From Bacillota bacterium (lineage in GTDB: Bacteria; Bacillota; Clostridia; Oscillospirales; Ruminococcaceae), in the NCBI GenBank assembly GCA_029572815.1, contig JAKPUQ010000074.1, positions 32,662-96,661 of the forward strand: a stretch of 64,000 nt of DNA, written 5' to 3'. How positions within the stretch are numbered: the first letter of the stretch is position 1; each line of letters starts with the position of its first letter. Shown in pieces: positions 53,675-62,675 of the stretch. The notes under the pieces were generated by a model. That model was not told the origin of the DNA. It saw only the letters and a list, made by a program, of their open reading frames with translations, and ran no database searches. The position numbers and the translations under genes were made by a program.

Positions 53675-54214
53675 ATGGCAGGTTCATATAAAATGACTAT
53701 TGCAGGACTGGAGAGGGAACTCCCTCTCTGTCCTCTCAATGACAAGATAGATATTGCGGCTTTCGTTATGTTCTCTGATGTGGAGCTGACAGTTGCTGCT
53801 GCTGAGCAGCTTCTTGACAAGTCTCCCTATTTTGACATTATCCTCACAGCTGAGTCAAAGGGAATTCCCCTTGCTTATGAGATGTCAAGACAGAGCGGAA
53901 AGCCCTATGTAGTTGCAAGAAAGTCTGTTAAGCTCTACATGACAGATCCCATTGCGGTAACCGTAAAGTCTATCACCACAGCAGCAGAGCAGACACTTTA
54001 CCTCTCACAGGAAAAGGCTGCAATGCTGAAGGGCAAGAAGGTGCTCCTGGTAGATGATGTTATCAGCACAGGCGAGTCTCTCATAGCTCTCGAAAAGCTC
54101 ACAGCTGCTGCGGGCGGCGAGATCTCAGGCAGATCCGCAGTCCTTGCAGAGGGCGATGCAGCGGACAGGAAGGATATTGCTTTCCTCGAGAAATTACCGC
54201 TCTTCTTTAAATAA
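53675..54214 (+). CDS. phosphoribosyltransferase (adenine PRTase-like)
   Basis: A 179-residue type I PRTase. The PRPP loop is VLLVDDVISTGESL near residue 130, and TAESKGIPLAYEMSR is the PPi loop region of Apt-like enzymes. It could salvage adenine or hypoxanthine, or, being diverged, act as a regulator like PurR-type proteins. AAGGAG lies before ATG 53675. It is likely co-transcribed with the HIT gene and perhaps with alaS. Confidence 0.87.
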   Translation: MAGSYKMTIAGLERELPLCPLNDKIDIAAFVMFSDVELTVAAAEQLLDKSPYFDIILTAESKGIPLAYEMSRQSGKPYVVARKSVKLYMTDPIAVTVKSITTAAEQTLYLSQEKAAMLKGKKVLLVDDVISTGESLIALEKLTAAAGGEISGRSAVLAEGDAADRKDIAFLEKLPLFFK

Positions 54215-54225
54215 GGAATAGAATT

Positions 54226-56272
54226 ATGAAGCGAAAAATGATTGGAGCTGCGGCAGCGTATATGGCGGGATTGTTTTTCGCTTCCTTTTTTTTCAGATAT
54301 CCCGTGCCTGGTGATACTTTCACTTATTCTTGCAGCAGCTCTTTTAGCGGGCAGAAAATACGGCTTTAAAGCAGGGGACTATATCATGCTTGCTGTATTC
54401 TTTGTGTCTGCGGTCTCTGTGTTCAGTATCTACACCGCAGTCCGTTATAAACCTGCCATAGAAATGGACGGCAGGGAAGGCAGCTTCCGCGGAGAGGTCA
54501 CAGAAGTATACCGTTACAGCAGAAACAACTCCTCCTATATCATTGATGGCAGGATAAACGGCGATATTCCCGCTAAGGTAAGTTTCTACGGCGGAGAGCT
54601 TGAGGCTGACCGCGGTGATATGATAGCAATAGGCAGCTGTCAGTTCGCGAAACCGTCAAAGGATTTCCTTTTCGACAGTGAGAGCTATTATAGGTCTGAG
54701 GGCGTATTCCTCACAGCTGCAAATGCAAAGGACGTTACTGCTGAGCCTTTCCGAAGCCGAAGACTCGTTCGTCTTATAAGCAGCTACCGCGAGCAGATCA
54801 TATTTGATTTTGGTGTTGCCCTCGGCGGTGACAGCGGAGACCTGCTGGCGGGAATGGTTTTCGGCGAGAAGCGCGGCATGGACGATAACGTTAAGACTGC
54901 CGTATATCGCTGTGGGATAGGTCATATCCTTGCGGTTTCGGGACTTCATGTTTCCGTGGCAGTCCTTGTGCTCATGTTCATACTGAAGCGCTGCCGTGTG
55001 AATAAGTATATCTCCTTTGCGGTCATGGAGGTACTTCTCCTGTTCCTTACCGCTATGGCGAACTATCCCGTTTCTGCCATAAGAGCGGCTGTGATGATGA
55101 ACTTCCTATACGGAGCGCGGATTTTCAGACGCCAGAACGATACCTTCAATTCACTTGCGGGCGCCGCTCTGCTGATATGCCTTGTGTCTCCCTATTCTAT
55201 CTATGATGAGGGCTTTCTCATGTCACTGACAGGTACCTTCGGTATCGGCGTTGCCGCACCTTATATGACGAAGGAAATGCCCCGTGAGACCTTTCCTCAG
55301 AAGGCGGCGGTCAGCTTTGCCACCATGCTGTGTACTACTGTTTGCGTGTTTCCGATGTCGCTTTTATATTTTGACGAGACCTCTCTTATCTCGCCGCTGA
55401 CAAACGTGCTGCTGGTGCCGCTGTGTTCATTTTCCATGATAATCGGACTCCTCTACGCTCTCACAGGCGGAGTAGTAGATATACTGTTCATATCAAAACT
55501 CATCAATGACGTTATACTGCGTATTTCTGACGGAGCAGCAAGGATAAGGATAACTCACTTTTCCGCAGGCAGCACCGCTCTGATGTACGGGCTCATAATA
55601 TGTTCTGTCATGGTAGTGTTTGCCTTTGCAGTTTTCAGAAGCAGACACTTCACTGTTGCGGCAGTTTCCGCAGCAGCAGTTTTCATGTTTGTGACCGCAG
55701 GTCTCATTCGCATGGAGCGCAATGACCGTCTTATAGTTGCAGTGCTTGGCAGAGGCAATAACGCGGCTGTTGTGATAAATGACAGGGGAGATGTTACCGT
55801 TGCCGACCTGAGCGGACACTATCGCTCAGCGGAGTATGTGCGGAAATATCTTACACGCAGCGGAATAGAAAAAGTTGACACTATCCTTCTCTCCAACAGG
55901 GCAGAGTCCGCTTACGCTTCGTATCTTGGCGCATTTGAGTTTACCGAGACGGGAAGCTGGCTGGCCGAGGGGGAGATAGTCTCTCAGGAGCCATATTCTC
56001 AGCTTCGGTATATGGGCGAGGATGGTTTTTCCATTGAGAGCCGGAGCTGCACCATATCCCTTGCAGAGGGGACTCTCTCTATAAGCGGCGGCGAAGGAGA
56101 AGTAGTCATAGAAAAGTCGGGAAATGATATGCCTGCAAGCAGCGGACTTACTGTAGTATACGGTAAAGCTGACGGGGAGACTGCTCCCAACAACGTTATA
56201 TATACGGACAAAGGCAATAATTTTGAGATATGGCTTTCTGAGAAGGGAAGCTTTGATATAAGGAGGCTGTAA
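54226..56272 (+). pseudogene. comEC: ComEC/Rec2 DNA-uptake channel, one-base frameshift in a T8 tract, degenerate C-terminal domain
   Basis: ATG 54226 (AAGGA upstream) reads MKRKMIGAAAAYMAGLFFA, a normal ComEC start with a membrane helix. The frame fails at T8 54286-54293; the next frame carries on VILSLILAAALLAG through to 56272. Removing one T gives 681 residues. The competence domain has GDLLAGMVFGEKRGM, GIGHILAVSGLHVSV and ANYPVSAIRAAVMM. The last 170 residues correspond to the metallo-beta-lactamase-like nuclease domain but the HxHxDH metal motif is absent (LLSNRAESAYASYLG in its place). So the channel may be there without nuclease metal ligands. Confidence 0.88.
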
Positions 56273-57354
56273 TGCCACAGACAGACCCAAAGACTATCAG
56301 GGCTCAGCTTAAAAAGGGCGAGCTGAAAAATCTTTATTATATCTTCGGAAAGAACGTTCCCGAGGTGGAAAAACTGACCGGGCTGATAATAAAGGCAGCG
56401 GTGGGCGATAACGAAGACTTTGCCCTCAACAGGCTTGAGGGACGGTATTTTGACATTTCCGAGTTCTATGACATGATGCAGATGATGCCCATGATGTCGG
56501 ACTACAACTGCATACTTGTAAACGATTACAACCTTGAAAAGCCCCGTGAAAACATGGCAGGTCTCAAGGCTGAGGATATAAACAGGAAGGTCATGGACGC
56601 CCTGAAGGATATACCGCCCCAGACCGTCGTTATCTTTAATGTCACAGGTTTTGAGGTGCCTGTGAAGAATGACTTCAAAACGGGTAAGTCTGTTATCAAG
56701 GACAAGAACAAGAGGCTCTCCGATTACGCTGCCAAGGTGGGCGAGTCTGTGGAGTGCCCCGTAAAGACGGAAAACGAGCTTGCAAAGGACATAGCTGCCA
56801 GCGTATCCGCAAGGGGCAGTCTTATCTCTCTTGACAACGCCAGGGAGCTTGCAGAGATGTGCCAGTCTGATACACTCACTATCCGCAACGAGATAGATAA
56901 GCTTTGTGCTTATGCAGGAAAGAACGAGATAACCGCTGATATACTGCATAATCTGGTGCACAGGCAGAGCGACGCCACATTTTTCAAGCTTGCAGATGCT
57001 GTGGCAGCTTTCAACAAGCGGGCTGCCTTTGACGCCCTTGACGAGCTCATGCAGGACAGGGATAATCGCGGCGCGGTCCTCGCCAACATAACCGGTTCCT
57101 TCATAGATATGTACCGTGCTGCCTGCGCAAGAAAAAAGGGCAGACAGATCGCCGATGTGAAGGCGGATTTCAGCTATGTCTGGGAGTTCAAGGTAAAGAA
57201 CGCCTTCCGCGACAGCTCGCGAATGAGCATCAGAAGGCTCCGTCAGTGTATCGTTATACTGCGCGACACCAATATAATGCTGAATTCGGGCAGCTGTGAC
57301 GAGAAGGTAGTGCTTGAACAGACCGTAACAAAAATGCTCATGACGAAGAATTAG
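56272..57354 (+). CDS. holA: DNA polymerase III delta subunit
   Basis: A 360-residue clamp-loader subunit. N-terminal AAA-like domain (LYYIFGKNVPEVEKL), the DTLTIRNEIDKLCAYAG region and a helical C-terminal domain (HRQSDATFFKLADAVAAFN, GSFIDMYRAA) match HolA. It opens the sliding clamp. Its ATG shares a base with the comEC stop (TAATG), and comEC-holA order is common in Firmicutes. Length slightly greater than average. Confidence 0.93.
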   Translation: MPQTDPKTIRAQLKKGELKNLYYIFGKNVPEVEKLTGLIIKAAVGDNEDFALNRLEGRYFDISEFYDMMQMMPMMSDYNCILVNDYNLEKPRENMAGLKAEDINRKVMDALKDIPPQTVVIFNVTGFEVPVKNDFKTGKSVIKDKNKRLSDYAAKVGESVECPVKTENELAKDIAASVSARGSLISLDNARELAEMCQSDTLTIRNEIDKLCAYAGKNEITADILHNLVHRQSDATFFKLADAVAAFNKRAAFDALDELMQDRDNRGAVLANITGSFIDMYRAACARKKGRQIADVKADFSYVWEFKVKNAFRDSSRMSIRRLRQCIVILRDTNIMLNSGSCDEKVVLEQTVTKMLMTKN

Positions 57355-57365
57355 CGGAGGAGAAC

Positions 57366-57965
57366 ATGATAAAGATAGATGAAGCCATAATCGTGGAGGG
57401 AAAATATGACAAGATAAAGCTTTCCTCCATCGTTGACGCAGTTATCATAATCACCAACGGCTTCGGCATATTCAAGGACACGGAGAAGCTGGAGCTTATC
57501 CGTTATTACGCAAAGAAAACGGGAATAATCATACTCACCGACTCAGATGCCGCAGGAAGAAAGATACGCGGCTATATCAAGGGAGCTATCGGTGACGGAA
57601 GGATAACAAATGTTTATATTCCCGATATATTCGGCAAGGAAAGGCGCAAGGTGAAGCCTTCGGCCGAGGGAAAGCTGGGCGTTGAGGGCATGGATACGAA
57701 GGTGCTTCTGGAAGCCCTTGAAAAGTCCGGCATAACGGCTTCCGAGGGCGGAAAGTGTTCAGATATAACCAAGCTCACCCTCTATGAACTGGGACTCAGC
57801 GGCGGCGAGAACAGCCGTGAGCTGCGGGAAAGACTTCAGGTCCATCTCGGGCTTCCGAGACAGCTTTCCGCAGGTGCTCTCATAGAGGTGCTTTCCACAA
57901 TGATGGACAGCGCTGAGCTTGCCCGTATCACAGAAAAGATAAAGGAGGAGAGCAATGGTATATAG
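57366..57965 (+). CDS. rnmV: ribonuclease M5-like TOPRIM protein
   Basis: A 199-residue protein. The TOPRIM domain starts DEAIIVEGKYDKIKLSS with the catalytic Glu and has ILTDSDAAGRKIRGYIKG, the DxD motif. The C-terminal region (KLTLYELGLSGGENSRELR) matches DUF4093, as in RnmV, which matures 5S rRNA. GGAGG precedes the ATG. It overlaps the MBOAT gene by 11 bases. The ksgA partner often next to rnmV is not here. Confidence 0.9.
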   Translation: MIKIDEAIIVEGKYDKIKLSSIVDAVIIITNGFGIFKDTEKLELIRYYAKKTGIIILTDSDAAGRKIRGYIKGAIGDGRITNVYIPDIFGKERRKVKPSAEGKLGVEGMDTKVLLEALEKSGITASEGGKCSDITKLTLYELGLSGGENSRELRERLQVHLGLPRQLSAGALIEVLSTMMDSAELARITEKIKEESNGI

Positions 57966-59334
57966 CAGTCTGCTGTTCATATACGGGTTCCTGCCTGTTT
58001 CATTACTGCTTTACTATATCACGCCTAAGAAGCTCCGTGAGATGGCACTGCTTTTCCTCAGCGTGGTGTTCTGCTGCCTTATAAGCCTGTATTTCCTCAT
58101 ATTTGTTGTAGTATTTGCAGCTGTAAACTACATCTTCATGCACCTGATAAGCCTTTCGCGCAGAAGTGAAAAGGTGGCGGCGGTTCCTCTTGCGGCAGGT
58201 ATAATCATAGACTTCATTGCCGTATTTGCCTTCAGGACAGAGTATTTCACATGGCTCCACAGAATGATAAGGGCGCCTGAAAGCTTTTATCCCGTGGGAA
58301 TTTCCTTTTTTGTACTGGGTGCAATAGGTACTCTGATAGACGTCTACAAGGGCAGGATAAAGGCGGACAGGAATATGGTGCGTTTTGCGCTCTATATCAT
58401 GTTTTTTCCCAGGCTTATCATGGGACCTCTCCTCAGGTACAGAGTCTTTACCAATATCCTTAACAACCGCAGGGAGACACTTTCGGGCATGGGCGTTGGA
58501 ATGACAGTTTTCATAAAGGGACTTGCCAAGAAGGTCATTGCTGCTGATAATCTGTATATGCTTTATACAGCAGCAAAAAGTGCTCCTGTAAAGGAAATAT
58601 CTGCACTTACTGCTTGGTTGGGAGCAGCGGCATATATACTCTGCCTTTACTTTGTGCTCTCCGGATTTGCAGATATGGGCACAGGCATTGCGTATCTCTA
58701 TGGGCTCAAATTCCCTCAGAGCTTCAATTACCCGCTTCTCAGCACAAGGCTCAGATACTTCGCAGCCCGCTGGCAGTCTCAGGTGATACAGTGGCTCAGG
58801 CGTTATATAACCAAGCCCATATACGGCGTATGCAGAAAAAGATGGATGCGAGAGGCAGTATTTATATCAGGCTGGGCGATCTTCGGCTTCTGGTATACCG
58901 TTGACATAAACGGTGCAGTCTGGGGAGCGATCATCGGTACTGCTGTAATTATCGAAAACAGGCTGCTGAAAAAGAAGATCATGAACTTTTCAGGTATCAT
59001 ATACACATTCCTGACTGTTCTGATATGCGGAGTATTCCTTTCAAGTGATACTCTGGGATATTCTGTCAGGTACCTGTTTGCTATGGTCGGCGGAAACGGA
59101 GCTATAGCAGATGCACAGGGCTTCTACCTGTTCAAATCATATATAGTGCTGATACTTGTTTCCATGTATGCTTCGACTGATCTGTTCAGAAATCTCATGA
59201 CACGCTCTGGCAGGGGCAAGGCAAAGAAAGTTATAATGGCAGTTTCGCCTGTTCTTGTACTGGCGGTACTCATGGTATGTACGGCTCTTATGTCATACAG
59301 CGGAAGCTCCGATATGCTTCTGATGAAGCTTTAA
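57955..59334 (+). CDS. MBOAT family O-acyltransferase (AlgI/DltB type)
   Basis: A 459-residue membrane enzyme with about ten hydrophobic segments. YSSLLFIYGFLPVSLLLYYI at the N-terminus, PVGISFFVLGAIGTLIDVYKG and FFPRLIMGPLLRY are MBOAT/AlgI signatures. The catalytic His expected near DWHRT-type sites appears changed here (WIRRYITKPIYG follows without a clear His at the usual spot), which deserves checking. It moves acyl groups across the membrane to a sugar polymer. It is followed by a DHHW-type partner. Confidence 0.88.
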   Translation: MVYSSLLFIYGFLPVSLLLYYITPKKLREMALLFLSVVFCCLISLYFLIFVVVFAAVNYIFMHLISLSRRSEKVAAVPLAAGIIIDFIAVFAFRTEYFTWLHRMIRAPESFYPVGISFFVLGAIGTLIDVYKGRIKADRNMVRFALYIMFFPRLIMGPLLRYRVFTNILNNRRETLSGMGVGMTVFIKGLAKKVIAADNLYMLYTAAKSAPVKEISALTAWLGAAAYILCLYFVLSGFADMGTGIAYLYGLKFPQSFNYPLLSTRLRYFAARWQSQVIQWLRRYITKPIYGVCRKRWMREAVFISGWAIFGFWYTVDINGAVWGAIIGTAVIIENRLLKKKIMNFSGIIYTFLTVLICGVFLSSDTLGYSVRYLFAMVGGNGAIADAQGFYLFKSYIVLILVSMYASTDLFRNLMTRSGRGKAKKVIMAVSPVLVLAVLMVCTALMSYSGSSDMLLMKL

Positions 59335-59346
59335 GGAGGTGGAGAG

Positions 59347-60477
59347 ATGAACAGGATCACAAGTAAGATAACAGCAATTCTCACTCTTGTGTTTATTTCA
59401 GTTTTTTCAGTTTTTACCTTCTTCGGGAAAAAGAAGGACTTTTCAGTCGACGAGAACCGTCCCCTGGCAGCTTCTCCCACGGTAAAAGCGGCTGAGCTCT
59501 ATGACGGGCGCACGGCTGAAAGACTTGACAGCTATGTTACTGATCATTTTGCAGGCAGGAGCAGATGGCTGGTCGGAAGCACTCTTATGCAGAAGGAGCT
59601 TTCCGAGAGCATTGTAAACGGAGTTTATGTAAGCCGGGAAAGACTTATAAACGCTGAAAGCGACTTAAAGTCAGAGCCTGCTTCCTCTGCGGATATATTT
59701 GACTCATTTGCCGAAAATTATAGCGGCATGGTATATTTCGCGGCTATCCCCACATCTGCGGGAGTATACGGAGATGTGCTCCCAAGTCATATCACCGGCC
59801 GCTCAGAGAGCCAGCAGATAAGCGATCTCTATGAGGCGCTGGACGGAGACATCAGAAAGATAGACGCATACAATATCCTGAAAATGCTGAAGGATAACTA
59901 CATTTATTACCGCAGTGATACTAAATGGACCAGCTACGGGGCATACTGTGTATATAAGACCGTTATACAGAAGCTTGGAATAATCCCTACCACCTACGAT
60001 AAATTCTCTATCGAACACGTTACTGACAGCTTCCGCGGCAATCTCTACAACAGGACCATGTCCAAGGCTCCAAGAGCAGATATCATGGATATCTTTGAAT
60101 ACCGCGAAGGTGCTGAGGTCACCTCCTGCATAGTGGTCCGCAGGGACGGCATTAATGCAGAGGGAAAGATATTTGATAAAAGCAGGCTTGAAACAGGGGA
60201 TATGTACTCCATGTACCTGGGCGAACCCGTGCCGGTAATGAGGATAACCACATCAGCCAATACGGACAAGAAGCTCCTTGTTGTCAAGGACAGCTTCGCG
60301 GACTGTTTCATACCCTTCCTGCTTCAGCATTACAGTGAGATAACAGTTGTTGACCCCTCGGTCATGAGCGGTGGTATGTCGAAATACGTTGACGCAGACG
60401 AATATGAACAGACACTTTTCCTGTTCGGCATAGACTCTCTGGGAGACAGGAAAATGTTGTCAAAAATAATAGAGTGA
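59347..60477 (+). CDS. DHHW-type alginate O-acetyltransferase-like exported protein (AlgX/AlgJ family)
   Basis: A 376-residue protein with an N-terminal membrane helix at about 8-24 and an SGNH-hydrolase-like outside domain. RPLAASPTVKAAELYDG, DSYVTDHFAGRSRWLVGSTL and YYRSDTKWTSYGAYCVYKTV (the DxxW signature) are in the family order, and VVKDSFADCFIPFLLQHY has the catalytic Ser region. It likely adds acetyl groups to a surface polysaccharide with the MBOAT protein just upstream. GGAGG precedes the ATG. Confidence 0.85.
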   Translation: MNRITSKITAILTLVFISVFSVFTFFGKKKDFSVDENRPLAASPTVKAAELYDGRTAERLDSYVTDHFAGRSRWLVGSTLMQKELSESIVNGVYVSRERLINAESDLKSEPASSADIFDSFAENYSGMVYFAAIPTSAGVYGDVLPSHITGRSESQQISDLYEALDGDIRKIDAYNILKMLKDNYIYYRSDTKWTSYGAYCVYKTVIQKLGIIPTTYDKFSIEHVTDSFRGNLYNRTMSKAPRADIMDIFEYREGAEVTSCIVVRRDGINAEGKIFDKSRLETGDMYSMYLGEPVPVMRITTSANTDKKLLVVKDSFADCFIPFLLQHYSEITVVDPSVMSGGMSKYVDADEYEQTLFLFGIDSLGDRKMLSKIIE

Positions 60478-60491
60478 AAGGAATGATATGA

Positions 60492-61271
60492 ATGAAGGCA
60501 TTAGTTACAGGAGCAACATCGGGAATAGGACAGAGCATTGCGAGGAAGCTTGCAAAACGAGGCTGGGAGCTCATTCTCACAGGAAGAAACGAGGAAGCTC
60601 TCAAAGAGATGCAGAAAACTCTTGGCAATGGCACAGAGATAATCTCAGCTGACCTGTCAAAGCGGGAGGAGGTCTTCAGGGTTTATAACTTCTGCAAGGA
60701 CAAGGAAGTGGATATGCTTGTTAACAACGCAGGCTACGGACTCTTCGGAAAGTTTGACGAGACCGACCTTGAGGACGAGCTCAACATGATAAACGTCAAT
60801 ATCACTGCACTTCATATACTGACCAAGCTTTTCCTCCGTGACTTCAGGAAGCAGGACCACGGCACCATACTCAATGTGGCTTCTGCCGCCGGTTTTATGT
60901 CGGGACCTCTTATGGCGGCGTACTACGCCTCAAAGAACTATGTTCTCCGCCTTTCACTGGCTATATATGAGGAGCTTCGCAGGGACAAGTCAAATGTTAC
61001 CATCACCGTTCTCTGTCCCGGACCTGTTTCCACAAACTTCAATAACCGTGCAGGAGTAAGCTTCTCAATGAAGCCCATAACCGCTGATTATGCCGCAGAA
61101 TGTGCTATCCACAAGGCGGTTGCGGGAAAGTTCTTTGCGATCCCGGGACTCACGGTAAAGCTCAGCACATGGGGATCACGCTTTCTGCCCCACAAGCTTC
61201 TCTCTGCTATCGTATATAACGTGCAGCAGGCAAAGAAAACTGCCGACGGAAAGGACAAGGCACTTAAATAA
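60492..61271 (+). CDS. short-chain dehydrogenase/reductase
   Basis: A 259-residue NAD(P)-dependent oxidoreductase. The cofactor motif is VTGATSGIGQSIARKLAKRG (residues 5-24), NNAGYG follows, and the catalytic Ser/Tyr/Lys set appears as NVASAAGF and YYASK. It resembles the YqjQ/DltE-type SDR proteins often seen with envelope genes. The ATG 60492 has AAAGGA upstream. It overlaps the next gene by one base. Substrate unknown. Confidence 0.9.
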   Translation: MKALVTGATSGIGQSIARKLAKRGWELILTGRNEEALKEMQKTLGNGTEIISADLSKREEVFRVYNFCKDKEVDMLVNNAGYGLFGKFDETDLEDELNMINVNITALHILTKLFLRDFRKQDHGTILNVASAAGFMSGPLMAAYYASKNYVLRLSLAIYEELRRDKSNVTITVLCPGPVSTNFNNRAGVSFSMKPITADYAAECAIHKAVAGKFFAIPGLTVKLSTWGSRFLPHKLLSAIVYNVQQAKKTADGKDKALK

Positions 61272-61810
61272 TGAGAGACATAAGCTACAGAGTAGCGCTG
61301 GGAGGAATAGTTTCCGCACTTTGTCTTGTGACGATGTTCCTGGCGGGAGTTATCCCGGCGCTTTATCTGCTGCTTCCCGGAATAGCAGGCATACTGCTGA
61401 TGATAATAGCTGTAGAGGTAAATATTCCCTGGGCATTCCTGACCTATCTTGCAGTAAGCCTGCTTTCACTTATCATAACCTTCGATAAGGAAGCCGCACT
61501 GATATTCATAATGTTCTTCGGGCATTATCCCGTAGTCAGGTTCTATATACAGAAGATACCGCTGAGGCTCATAAGGCTGGCGGTAAAGCTGATACTGTTC
61601 AATATCTGCATAATCTGCTATTTCTACGTTACTGTATATATATTCGGGCTTGATGAGATGCTTGATGAATTCAGCGACTTTGGCAGATACGGAGCATACA
61701 TAATGCTTGGTATAAGCAACTTTATCTTCCTTGTATATGACCTTGACCTTGACGTCATGTATAAGCTCTACAAGAAAAGACTTCTGCCGAGATTTAAACG
61801 TAAAAGATAG
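61271..61810 (+). CDS. uncharacterised membrane protein, 179 residues
   Basis: Not recognised by function. Five or so membrane helices, beginning YRVALGGIVSALCLVTMFLA, with LFIMFFGHYPVVRFYIQ and a helix before a basic tail (KRLLPRFKRKR). The layout resembles small substrate-binding S components of ECF transporters and a Clostridial family of unknown function. Start overlaps the SDR stop by one base (TAATG), and the stop lies in the following terminator. Function inferred only as membrane-linked. Confidence 0.75.
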   Translation: MRDISYRVALGGIVSALCLVTMFLAGVIPALYLLLPGIAGILLMIIAVEVNIPWAFLTYLAVSLLSLIITFDKEAALIFIMFFGHYPVVRFYIQKIPLRLIRLAVKLILFNICIICYFYVTVYIFGLDEMLDEFSDFGRYGAYIMLGISNFIFLVYDLDLDVMYKLYKKRLLPRFKRKR

Positions 61811-61848
61811 ACCGCACCGTTTGTATTAGTAACGGAGCGGTCTTTTTT
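61809..61848 (+). terminator. terminator after the SDR/membrane pair
   Basis: AGACCGCACCGTT (61809-61821) pairs with AACGGAGCGGTCT (61831-61843) with one A/A mismatch, followed by six T. The first base pair lies within the TAG stop. Confidence 0.93.
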
Positions 61849-61921
61849 ACAGGCACTTCTGAGTGAGATGTAATATTTTTTCGCAGAATAGCATCAAAAC
61901 TGAATTATTCTCCGGTTAGTG

Positions 61922-61950
61922 TTGCTTTTTTCATAATTGTGTGTTATAAT
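61922..61950 (+). promoter_or_regulatory. promoter of mtnN
   Basis: TTGCTT (61922-61927), 17-base spacer, perfect TATAAT (61945-61950), about 26 bases before the nucleosidase ATG. Confidence 0.65.
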
Positions 61951-61982
61951 GAATATATAATTTTTGTTCAGGAGTGATAACA

Positions 61983-62660
61983 ATGAAGACTATAGCTATA
62001 ATCGGAGCAATGCCCTCAGAACTTGCTGATATAAGAGAAATACTCGGCAAGGCTGAGATAAAGAGGGTATCGGGCTTTGATTTCTATATAAACGAAAGAA
62101 ACGGCAAGACTGTTGTCAATGCCTGCTGTGGTATCGCAAAGGTGAACGCAGCGCTTTGTACACAGGTCATGATAGATAACTTCCACCCCGATTGTATTAT
62201 CAACACAGGTATTGCAGGCGGTATGAACAGTGCAGTCAAGGTCTGCGATATTGTTATATCAACAGAGGTGCTCCCTCACGATCTGGACCTCCACTTCCTC
62301 AAGGATTACCCTCCCTACTGTGCAATATTCAAGGCAGATGATGTGCTCATGAATACCGCAGAAAAGGTGTGCGCTGAGTTCGGCGTAAATTCCTTCAGAG
62401 GCAGGATCGTTTCGGGAGAAGCGTTCATCTCCAGCAACGAGGTGAAGAATTCTATCCAGGAGAGATTTGATCCCTATGCCGTTGATATGGAGAGTGCGGC
62501 GGTAGGACACTGCTGCTATCTCAATGAGCTTCCTTATGTGAGCGTTCGCTGCATTTCCGATAATGCAGATGATGAGGGAGCAATGTCTTTTGACGAATTT
62601 GAAAAAATTGCAGCCAAGCGTGTTGCGGAGATAGTTCTCCGCATGGCAGAGCTGCTTTGA
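61983..62660 (+). CDS. mtnN: 5'-methylthioadenosine/S-adenosylhomocysteine nucleosidase
   Basis: A 225-residue enzyme that splits adenine from MTA and SAH in the methionine/SAM recycling path. Signatures: TIAIIGAMPSELADIREIL, CCGIAKVNAALCTQ, NTGIAGGM, VDMESAAVGHCCYLNELPYV with the catalytic Glu, and RCISDNADDEG with the catalytic Asp. ATG 61983 with AGGAG seven bases upstream is chosen; the frame begins at GTG 61974 within the ribosome site. AAAGGAG is shared with the next gene. Confidence 0.95.
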   Translation: MKTIAIIGAMPSELADIREILGKAEIKRVSGFDFYINERNGKTVVNACCGIAKVNAALCTQVMIDNFHPDCIINTGIAGGMNSAVKVCDIVISTEVLPHDLDLHFLKDYPPYCAIFKADDVLMNTAEKVCAEFGVNSFRGRIVSGEAFISSNEVKNSIQERFDPYAVDMESAAVGHCCYLNELPYVSVRCISDNADDEGAMSFDEFEKIAAKRVAEIVLRMAELL

Positions 62661-62675
62661 AAGGAGTAACCAATC

